Below are positions 1 through 5,055 of a DNA stretch of 5,055 nucleotides, piece by piece (within the stretch, counting starts at the first letter, position 1; each line of letters begins with the position of its first letter). Below the pieces are notes generated by a model. The model was not told the DNA's origin. It was given only the letters and a program-made list of their open reading frames with translations, and made no database searches. Where the stretch lies: NCBI GenBank assembly GCA_943333015.1, contig CALQRR010000164.1, forward strand, positions 1 to 5,055, given 5' to 3'. This DNA is from Chitinophaga pinensis. GTDB lineage: Bacteria > Bacteroidota > Bacteroidia > M30B66. Position numbers and translations under genes: made by a program.

Positions 1-438
1 AATACCACTGCATTTATTGATCAATACAACCAGTTTAAAATCAGCAACACCGCGCCGGTGGAGAAACAAACCACTTCATCCAATCAAAACACCTCCCCGT
101 ATTTCGTCCCCAATCCCAATGTGATCAAGGCATATACACAACCCAAGACCACTAATGAGGGCATGAACAACAATCAGTTTGCAGCTCAAATTGAAACATT
201 GAAATCGATCGAACAAGAAAGTCAACGTTACCAGACGGCCAAAGGATATGTTTCGTTGGGAACGTACAATTCGAACCAGATTGCAGAAATGATTTTGACG
301 TTGGAGAACGAGCACAACCGCATCCGTTTGGCCGATTACGGCGAGCAGTTCGCAGTTGACAAAGAAAATTACGGTGTTGTATTCAATGTGTTACGCCGGC
401 CATCGAGTGTGCGCAAACTTACACGGCGACTTAACTGA
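1..438 (+). CDS. DUF4476 domain-containing protein, C-terminal part (5' truncated by window edge)
   Basis: The reading frame is open from the first base of the window to a TGA stop, so this is the last 145 codons of a longer gene. A GTG at 58 is in frame but has no claim to be the start, because the frame continues upstream of it. Residues 20-56 of the fragment are rich in Asn, Thr, Pro and Gln and look like a linker. From about residue 58 to 140 the sequence resembles DUF4476: an F-x3-I-x3-QESQR helix, then the pattern YNSNQIAEMI, a charged helix ending NRIRLADYG, then VDKENYGVVFNVL and a final SSVRKL. DUF4476 is a domain of unknown function, common at the C-terminus of exported Bacteroidota proteins. 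Location cannot be judged here because the N-terminus is missing. It ends just before a bidirectional terminator and is convergent with mazG. I recognised the domain by pattern, not by a search. Confidence 0.7.
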   Translation, partial: NTTAFIDQYNQFKISNTAPVEKQTTSSNQNTSPYFVPNPNVIKAYTQPKTTNEGMNNNQFAAQIETLKSIEQESQRYQTAKGYVSLGTYNSNQIAEMILTLENEHNRIRLADYGEQFAVDKENYGVVFNVLRRPSSVRKLTRRLN

Positions 439-446
439 TCAGGAAT

Positions 447-482
447 AAAAAAAGGCCCTACTTAACAGTGTGGCCTTTTTGT
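447..482. terminator. Bidirectional intrinsic terminator between convergent genes
   Basis: A nine-base-pair stem, AAAAAGGCC (449-457) with GGCCTTTTT (472-480), encloses a further short stem: 459-462 pairs with 467-470 (one G-T pair), around the loop TAAC. A C/T mismatch at 458/471 separates the two stems. The A-run on the left and the T-run on the right give a U-tract to transcripts from either strand. The hairpin lies 9 bases after the stop of the DUF4476-like gene and right at the end of mazG, so it can stop both. Confidence 0.85.
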
Positions 483-484
483 TT

Positions 485-1261
485 TCAAGAAAGTGTCTTG
501 GCTTGGTTCCAGTAAACATCCATCTCTTCGAGCGTCATTTCATCGAGCTTACGTCCCGCTTTGATAGCTGATTCTTCAAGGTATTGAAAGCGTTTGATGA
601 ACTTCCGATTGGTTTTTTCGAGCGCGTCTTCGGGATTGATGTTTTTAAAACGCGCGTAATTGATGAGTGAAAATAAGAGATCACCAAATTCTTCTTCGGT
701 TGCCTTCACATCCCCTTTTTCGGCTTCTACTTTAAATTCCTGCAGTTCTTCCTGCACTTTATCCCAAACCTGAGCTTCTTCATCCCAATCGAACCCTACA
801 CCTCGTGCCTTCTCCTGAATACGGGTAGCTTTGATCATAGCCGGAAGCGACACCGGAACACCGCTTAAGACAGAACGGTTACCTTCACTGAGCTTGATTT
901 TCTCCCAGTTTTCTTTCACTTCCTTTTCATCCTTCACTTTCACATCGCCGTATATATGCGGATGACGGCGGATCAGTTTTTCACAGAGCTGATTCATCAC
1001 CAAGGCAATATCGAAATCCTGTGTTTCGGAACCGATGCGTGCATAAAAAACGATGTGAAGCAATACATCACCGAGTTCTTTCGAAATCTCCGACATGTTG
1101 CCGCTTAGGATCGCATCCGACAATTCGTATGTTTCTTCCAAGGTGAGATGACGTAAACTTTCGAGTGTTTGCTTTTGATCCCAGGGACATTGTTCTCGCA
1201 GTTCGTCCATTACCGTGATTAATCGGGTAAATGCCTGTTCCTTTTCTTCTGCAGTTGACAT
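485..1261 (-). CDS. mazG: Nucleoside triphosphate pyrophosphohydrolase MazG
   Basis: MazG hydrolyses nucleoside triphosphates to monophosphates and pyrophosphate in the cytoplasm, a house-cleaning role; in E. coli it also affects ppGpp levels. The 258-residue protein has the usual two tandem all-alpha MazG domains. In the N-terminal domain I see CPWDQKQT (25-32), the metal-binding EETYE (42-46) with ELGD (62-65), and RRHPHIYGD (98-106). In the C-terminal domain the matching motifs are EELQE (171-175) and EFGD (191-194), followed by a conserved-looking NRKFIKRF (218-225). Both acidic metal sites look intact, and the length is close to E. coli MazG. The ATG at 1261 puts the first domain at a normal distance from the N-terminus; there is no strong Shine-Dalgarno sequence, as is usual in this phylum. 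The gene is divergent from the PagL-like gene and convergent with the DUF4476-like gene, so it is probably monocistronic. Confidence 0.96.
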   Translation of the reverse strand: MSTAEEKEQAFTRLITVMDELREQCPWDQKQTLESLRHLTLEETYELSDAILSGNMSEISKELGDVLLHIVFYARIGSETQDFDIALVMNQLCEKLIRRHPHIYGDVKVKDEKEVKENWEKIKLSEGNRSVLSGVPVSLPAMIKATRIQEKARGVGFDWDEEAQVWDKVQEELQEFKVEAEKGDVKATEEEFGDLLFSLINYARFKNINPEDALEKTNRKFIKRFQYLEESAIKAGRKLDEMTLEEMDVYWNQAKTLS

Positions 1262-1265
1262 ACGT

Positions 1266-1294
1266 TTTGGCCTGAGTATTTGTTTTTACATTTG
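1266..1294 (+). promoter_or_regulatory. Putative Bacteroidota-type promoter for the PagL-like/DUF2807 pair
   Basis: TTTG at 1266-1269 (-33 element) and TACATTTG at 1287-1294 (-7 element, an exact match to TAnnTTTG) are separated by 17 bases, within the spacing known for Bacteroidota sigma-ABfr promoters. The expected transcription start is around 1298-1301. That leaves almost no leader before an ATG at 1303 but about 32-35 bases before the ATG at 1333, which supports the later start for the PagL-like gene. The call rests on motif and spacing only. Confidence 0.5.
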
Positions 1295-1323
1295 CGTTCC
1301 CCATGATGCAGCAACGCCTTTTG

Positions 1324-1331
1324 CAAAAGTA
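1324..1331 (-). promoter_or_regulatory. mazG: Putative -7 promoter element for mazG
   Basis: Read on the minus strand this is TACTTTTG, an exact TAnnTTTG match. It would place the mazG transcript start near 1317-1320 and give a leader of about 57 bases. No good TTTG -33 element is seen at the expected distance upstream (about 1349-1358), so the call is weak. The element overlaps the 12-base palindrome at 1318-1329 and lies just before the proposed start of the opposite gene. Confidence 0.3.
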
Positions 1332-1332
1332 C

Positions 1333-2409
1333 ATGAAACCCATCCTCACCGTTGGCGTTTTGCTATTTTTCATTTTGACTGCTCAGGCGCAGATGGCCGT
1401 CTATCCCAAAGCCTTTGGTTTCCGCTTTCATTACGGCTTTATTTATCAGCATAAAAAGGATATGGATCAACTCGTTACGGGTCATATTCCAGCCTTTGAA
1501 CTTTTTTACCGCCGCAATTTCACGGGCAAACGGGAATGGGAAAAGTTTTACCGGTATCCGCACACAGGAACGGCGTTTCAATACATCAATTTTAACAATC
1601 CGATGCTAGGATCCGGATTTGCGTTGATGCCGTATGTGAGTTTCCCAATCATCAAAAAAAGAAAACTTGCCGAACTGCACTTCCGATTGGCTTCCGGGGT
1701 TGGATATGCCTCCAAAACATTCAACCTGGACGAGAATCGAAAGAATACCATTATCAGCTCCCATTTCAACGCGGCATTTAATTTCCTGTTGCAATATCAC
1801 TGGAAACCCTTTCCTCAGGCTGAACTTCTCACGGGAATTTCATTCACTCATTTTTCCAACGGTACGTATAAAATCCCCAATGCCGGCATCAATGTGGTAG
1901 GCGCCAATGTCGGTTTAACGATTAACCTGGGTGAACGCGTTCCGGTGAATCACAATTCCTTTCCCATTTTAGAAAAAAGATGGCGCTGGATTGCCTCTGT
2001 GGGAGGTTTTGTGAAAGAGACTGAACCAGTAAACCGGAAGAAATTTGTGGCCATTACAGCCTCCTGCAATGCGCTCAAACGGTTTACTCCTAAAAGCTCC
2101 TACGGCGCCGGACTGGATGTGATGTTGGATGGTTCGATGAAAGAAAAATTCCGGCAGCAAGGCAAATCCATGGATGTGCCGGTGCGGATGGGTGTTACAG
2201 CCGATTACGAACTGCATGTGGGAAAAATAACATTCCCCATTCAACAAGGTTTTTACATTGTTGATCCATACAAAGGCGATACGTTTCTCTATCAACGCAT
2301 CGGGATGCGGTATCACCTTCCTAAAAATTTGACACTCCAAATTTGTTTGAAAACACATTTTGCCAAAGCCGACTATGCGGAGTTTGGTGTTGGTTATTTT
2401 TTTCGATGA
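1333..2409 (+). CDS. PagL-like acyloxyacyl hydrolase family outer-membrane protein
   Basis: The protein resembles the Bacteroidota acyloxyacyl hydrolase family, related to PagL, an outer-membrane beta-barrel lipase that removes a 3-O-acyl chain from lipid A. I start it at 1333 (358 residues) because that gives a compact signal peptide, MKPILTVGVLLFFILTAQAQ, with an AQA cleavage site. An in-frame ATG at 1303 would add ten residues and abut the putative -7 element. The family signature is THFSNG (172-177) followed by IPNAGIN (181-187), which supplies the PagL-type His173 and Ser175. The third PagL residue, Glu, falls on Asn187 by simple spacing. The first half (about 30-200) is PagL-like. The second half (about 215-358) alternates like further beta strands and ends in VGYFFR, as expected of a barrel. 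Its stop overlaps the next gene's start. Enzyme activity is inferred from family, not shown. Confidence 0.72.
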   Translation: MKPILTVGVLLFFILTAQAQMAVYPKAFGFRFHYGFIYQHKKDMDQLVTGHIPAFELFYRRNFTGKREWEKFYRYPHTGTAFQYINFNNPMLGSGFALMPYVSFPIIKKRKLAELHFRLASGVGYASKTFNLDENRKNTIISSHFNAAFNFLLQYHWKPFPQAELLTGISFTHFSNGTYKIPNAGINVVGANVGLTINLGERVPVNHNSFPILEKRWRWIASVGGFVKETEPVNRKKFVAITASCNALKRFTPKSSYGAGLDVMLDGSMKEKFRQQGKSMDVPVRMGVTADYELHVGKITFPIQQGFYIVDPYKGDTFLYQRIGMRYHLPKNLTLQICLKTHFAKADYAEFGVGYFFR

Positions 2410-3140
2410 AAAACATTCTGATCCTCTGTATAATTAGCCTGTCGCTTGTTTCCTGCAAAAAGGAAAGCATGGGCGATTGCTTTAAAGGTACCGGAATTGT
2501 GTTGAAGGAAAAACGTGCATTACCCGAGTTTGACAGTCTGCGCGTTGACCGTCGACTCCACGTTACTTTGGTAGAAGATACAGTCAACTTTGTTGTTGTA
2601 GAAGCGGGAGAGCACCTGCAGGAATTGATTGCAACGGAAGTGAAGGACGGAAAACTGACACTGCGTAACGACAATCGTTGCAACTGGGTGAGAAGCTATA
2701 AAATACCCGTCAACATTGAGTTGCATTGCAAAAGTCTCCGTCATATTGTGATGTGGGGCGCCAGTGAAATCAGCAACAAGGATACGCTCCGCATGAATAG
2801 TCTCACGGTTGAATTCCGCGATGCCTCTGGGGATGTGAACTTGCAGGTAAATAACCAACAGGTGAGCATTATCCAGCATACCGGGGCAGGCGATGTATCC
2901 ATCACCGGGCGAACCAATGACCTGTCGGTGTATATGGCTTCGCTGGCGTATGGCGATTATACTGGGCTGATTGCCCGTAGCGTTTATGTAGAAAATAAAA
3001 GCTCTGCCGACTGCCGTGTGTCAGGCACCGAGACGTTTGCCTTCCGTTTGCGCGGGGACGGGAATATATATTACAAAGGACTTGGTGAGATTGTGCTGGA
3101 AGAAAAAACCGGCAATGGATCCATTAAGCAGATCTACTAA
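2406..3140 (+). CDS. DUF2807 (head GIN domain) lipoprotein
   Basis: This 244-residue protein begins with a lipoprotein signal, MKNILILCIISLSLVSC, with lipobox LVSC and lipidated Cys17 followed by KKES. The mature part matches the DUF2807 / head GIN pattern. It has an opening EFDSLRVDRRLHVTLVED (41-58), then VVVEAGEHLQELI (63-75), then DGKLTLRNDN followed by CNWVRSY (92-98). After that come repeated short beta turns, such as GASEI, DASGDVNL, GAGDVSI and GDGNIYY, typical of a right-handed beta-helix. The family is of unknown function and is sometimes annotated as a putative adhesin. The ATG lies inside the preceding stop (ATGA, 2406-2409), so translational coupling with the PagL-like gene is likely. 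An in-frame ATG at 2343 is rejected because it would put 21 non-signal residues before the signal peptide. It probably sits in the outer membrane, facing either side. It is convergent with ispE. Confidence 0.85.
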   Translation: MKNILILCIISLSLVSCKKESMGDCFKGTGIVLKEKRALPEFDSLRVDRRLHVTLVEDTVNFVVVEAGEHLQELIATEVKDGKLTLRNDNRCNWVRSYKIPVNIELHCKSLRHIVMWGASEISNKDTLRMNSLTVEFRDASGDVNLQVNNQQVSIIQHTGAGDVSITGRTNDLSVYMASLAYGDYTGLIARSVYVENKSSADCRVSGTETFAFRLRGDGNIYYKGLGEIVLEEKTGNGSIKQIY

Positions 3141-3146
3141 TTACGA

Positions 3147-3953
3147 TTAAACCAGTACCGAAAAATAGCGGGGAAATATTCCGTCGATAGCAGGTTTGTT
3201 CTTGAAAATGCCATACACGGAAGAGCCACTACCTGTCATGGAAACATATACTGCTCCCTTTTGCAAGAGCGTATTTTTTACTTCCTGAATTTCTGGATGA
3301 GCGGCACCTACACCTTTTTCAAAGGCATTTTCTACAGACCAATTTTCAGGTGATAAAAGCAGTTGCGCTTTCCAATTTTCAGGTGCAGGCTGCACAGGCA
3401 CGTGCTGAAATGCCTGAGCGGTGGACACGTGAATCCCCGGATTGACAATCCAGATCGAATACGATTTCAGGTCAAGCTCAAAAGGTATTAGCACTTCTCC
3501 CCTACCTGAAACGTCACAAGGGCCATCGTATATAAAAAAAGGACAATCAGATCCGAGATGCGCGGCAAGCCGGATACGTTCTTCGAATGGGATGTGCAGT
3601 TGGAACAGATCATTGAGTATCCGTAACATCCAAGCACCATCGGAAGAGCCGCCACCTAAACCCGCGCCCATGGGTATGACTTTGTGGAGATGGATTTTTA
3701 CAGCCGGCAATCCGTAAATAGCATGCAACAAATCATAGGCACGTATTACCAGATTAGAGGACTCCTTTCCCGGAATTAAAAGTCCGCTGGAGGAGAAAAT
3801 TCGGGTTCCGTCTTCCCCATCCATAGGAACCACTTCGAGTGCATCGCAGAGTGGAATGGGGTAAAAAACACTTGAAATAGCATGAAATCCATCTGCCCGT
3901 TGGCCTGTTATGTAGAGCCCGAGGTTTATTTTACACGGCGGAAAAACAATCAT
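3147..3953 (-). CDS. ispE: 4-(cytidine 5'-diphospho)-2-C-methyl-D-erythritol kinase IspE
   Basis: IspE phosphorylates the 2-hydroxyl of CDP-methylerythritol with ATP, the fourth step of the MEP route to isopentenyl diphosphate, in the cytoplasm. The 268-residue protein shows the three GHMP-kinase motifs in order: PPCKINLGL (5-13), the ATP-binding loop PMGAGLGGGSSDGA (94-107), and SMTGSGSSVYGIF (238-250). Lys8 and Asp136 (in GSDCPFF) match the E. coli catalytic Lys10 and Asp141, and DGFH (21-24) holds a substrate-contacting His. One oddity is NAFE (209-212), where the family usually has NDxE. Another is a repeated PENW (191-194 and 202-205). The length is normal for Bacteroidota IspE, and the ATG at 3953 sits directly before the first motif. 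It is divergent from accA and ends 6 bases from the DUF2807 gene, with no visible terminator between them. Confidence 0.95.
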   Translation of the reverse strand: MIVFPPCKINLGLYITGQRADGFHAISSVFYPIPLCDALEVVPMDGEDGTRIFSSSGLLIPGKESSNLVIRAYDLLHAIYGLPAVKIHLHKVIPMGAGLGGGSSDGAWMLRILNDLFQLHIPFEERIRLAAHLGSDCPFFIYDGPCDVSGRGEVLIPFELDLKSYSIWIVNPGIHVSTAQAFQHVPVQPAPENWKAQLLLSPENWSVENAFEKGVGAAHPEIQEVKNTLLQKGAVYVSMTGSGSSVYGIFKNKPAIDGIFPRYFSVLV

Positions 3954-4071
3954 ACAACAATAGATCTATTCATTATCAGCAACTTAAGTAAAATCAGCTT
4001 TTTTTTAGTCGGATTTCGAAAATACGGTATTGTCTTGAATGCTTAACTTGCGCACCCTGAATTCGGAGCCT
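3954..4071. other. Divergent intergenic region between ispE and accA
   Basis: This 118-base, AT-rich stretch must hold the promoters for both genes. I find no exact TAnnTTTG on either strand. The nearest is TATTTTCG on the minus strand (4024-4017, one mismatch), which could serve ispE with a leader of about 60 bases. An eight-T run lies at 3999-4006, and a 12-base perfect palindrome (AATAGATCTATT, 3959-3970) lies 5 bases upstream of the ispE start. No RNA gene or riboswitch-like structure is evident. Confidence 0.4.
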
Positions 4072-5028
4072 ATGACGTTTCTTGACTTTGAACAACCTGT
4101 TGCTGAACTCTTTGACCAGCTTGAGCAAGCGCGATCGCTGGCCGAGTCTAGCAAGGTTGATATGACAAAAGCTATTAAAGAGCTCGAGTCGAAGATTGAT
4201 TCCACCCGGAAATCGATTTATAACGAACTTACACCGTGGCAACGCGTGCAGGTTTCGCGTCATCCGGATCGTCCGTATACACTGGCGTACATCAACTTCA
4301 TGACCGATGGCAATTTCACCGAAATGCATGGTGATCGAACCGTTGGTGACGATAAGGCGATGGTGGGTGGTTTGGGATGCATGGACGGAAAAGCCGTGAT
4401 GTTTATTGGTCAGCAGAAAGGTGTGAACACCAAAATGCGCCAATTCCGGAAATTCGGGATGCCCAATCCGGAAGGATATCGTAAGGCCTTACGCCTGATG
4501 AAGCTGGCCGAAAAATTCGACATCCCCGTGGTGACCTTCATCGACACGCCCGGAGCCTATCCTGGACTGGAAGCAGAAGAGCGCGGACAAGGGGAAGCCA
4601 TTGCGCGGAATCTCTACGAGATGACCAAACTACGCGTTCCGGTGGTGTGTGTGATTATAGGAGAAGGAGCCTCTGGTGGCGCATTGGGAATTGGTATTGG
4701 AGACAAAGTCCTGATGCTTGAAAATACCTGGTATTCGGTTATTTCTCCCGAAAGCTGTTCCTCTATTCTTTGGAGAAGCTGGGAATATAAAGAGCGCGCG
4801 GCAACATCACTCAAACTGACTGCCCAGGACATGCTCAAGAACAAACTCATCGACGGCATTATTCCAGAGCCGACAGGAGGAGCACATACCAACTATCACG
4901 AGGTTTTTAGTACCGTAAAGGCGGAATTGAAAAAGCACCTCGACAAGCTGGCGAAAATCAAACCGGAAAAGCGCGTTGAGAATCGCATTGATAAATTCTC
5001 TTCCATGGGATCATTCATAGAAGAATAA
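4072..5028 (+). CDS. accA: Acetyl-CoA carboxylase carboxyltransferase subunit alpha
   Basis: AccA pairs with AccD to form the carboxyltransferase, which moves the carboxyl group from biotin on AccB to acetyl-CoA, giving malonyl-CoA for fatty acid synthesis in the cytoplasm. The chosen ATG gives [13 protein letters not shown], which lines up with the E. coli AccA N-terminus (NFLDFEQPIAEL), and 318 residues against 319 in E. coli. An in-frame ATG at 4039 would only add 11 unconserved residues. After an N-terminal helical region (about 8-60) comes the crotonase-fold domain. Its visible motifs are [19 protein letters not shown] (52-70), FTEMHGDR (82-89), GQQKG (113-117), [15 protein letters not shown] (128-142), [10 protein letters not shown] (156-165), [12 protein letters not shown] (170-181) and [15 protein letters not shown] (197-211), which includes oxyanion glycines. 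The protein appears complete and intact. accD is not in the window, as is common when accA is unlinked. Confidence 0.97.
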   Translation: MTFLDFEQPVAELFDQLEQARSLAESSKVDMTKAIKELESKIDSTRKSIYNELTPWQRVQVSRHPDRPYTLAYINFMTDGNFTEMHGDRTVGDDKAMVGGLGCMDGKAVMFIGQQKGVNTKMRQFRKFGMPNPEGYRKALRLMKLAEKFDIPVVTFIDTPGAYPGLEAEERGQGEAIARNLYEMTKLRVPVVCVIIGEGASGGALGIGIGDKVLMLENTWYSVISPESCSSILWRSWEYKERAATSLKLTAQDMLKNKLIDGIIPEPTGGAHTNYHEVFSTVKAELKKHLDKLAKIKPEKRVENRIDKFSSMGSFIEE

Positions 5029-5055
5029 AAAACCTGACACTCCAGTTTCCCCATC

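Noticed and set aside
58..438. A complete small gene starting at GTG 58
   Set aside because: The same frame is open back to base 1 with protein-like sequence, so this is the tail of a longer gene cut by the window edge.
2343..2405. Upstream start for the DUF2807 lipoprotein
   Set aside because: It would overlap the PagL-like gene by 67 bases and place 21 residues before a typical lipoprotein signal peptide; the ATG at 2406 fits much better.
3959..3970. AATAGATCTATT, a perfect 12-base palindrome upstream of ispE, as an operator
   Set aside because: About one such palindrome is expected by chance in a window this size, and nothing else marks this one as a site.
4039..4071. Upstream start for accA
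   Set aside because: The extra 11 residues are not part of the conserved AccA N-terminus; the protein from 4072 matches E. coli AccA in both start and length.
3994..4443. Long minus-strand open frame opposite accA
   Set aside because: It lies antisense to a strongly conserved gene, has no recognisable domain and reads like a shadow frame. The same holds for open frames opposite the PagL-like gene (1969-2358) and the DUF2807 gene (2520-2879).
5029..5055. Possible terminator after accA
   Set aside because: Only a weak, bulged pairing (AAACCTG with CAGTTT) is seen and no T-run follows before the window ends.
1..5055. CRISPR arrays, mobile elements, tRNA/rRNA genes, toxin-antitoxin or defence genes
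   Set aside because: No spaced repeats, transposase or integrase motifs, terminal inverted repeats or RNA gene signatures were seen. MazG here is the two-domain housekeeping enzyme, and no mazEF genes are next to it.

Overview
The window looks like ordinary chromosome from a member of the Bacteroidota, with moderate GC content. The evidence is the protein set: a DUF4476-type C-terminus, a PagL-like acyloxyacyl hydrolase of the long Bacteroidota form, a DUF2807 (head GIN domain) lipoprotein, and housekeeping proteins with Bacteroidota-style sequences. A promoter of the TTTG / TAnnTTTG type, used by the Bacteroidota primary sigma factor, supports this, as does the lack of strong Shine-Dalgarno sequences. 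I do not assign a genus.

Layout from left to right: (1) the 3' end of a plus-strand gene with a DUF4476-like domain, whose start lies outside the window; (2) a bidirectional terminator shared with (3) mazG, on the minus strand; (4) a short divergent promoter region; (5) a plus-strand pair, a PagL-like outer-membrane protein and a DUF2807 lipoprotein, joined by an ATGA stop/start overlap; (6) ispE on the minus strand, convergent with that pair and only 6 bases away; (7) a divergent intergenic region of 118 bases; (8) accA on the plus strand, complete, followed by 27 bases of non-coding sequence at the window edge.

Three genes are core metabolism: nucleotide-pool sanitation (mazG), isoprenoid precursor synthesis by the MEP pathway (ispE) and the first committed step of fatty acid synthesis (accA). 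They appear to be independent neighbours, since each is transcribed separately. The only likely operon is the two-gene envelope pair, both of whose products carry export signals. I found no mobile element, CRISPR array, RNA gene or integration site, and nothing that amounts to a new biological system. The points worth a second look are small: a substituted catalytic position in the PagL-like protein, a substituted NDxE motif in IspE, and closely packed, face-to-face promoter elements between mazG and the envelope pair.
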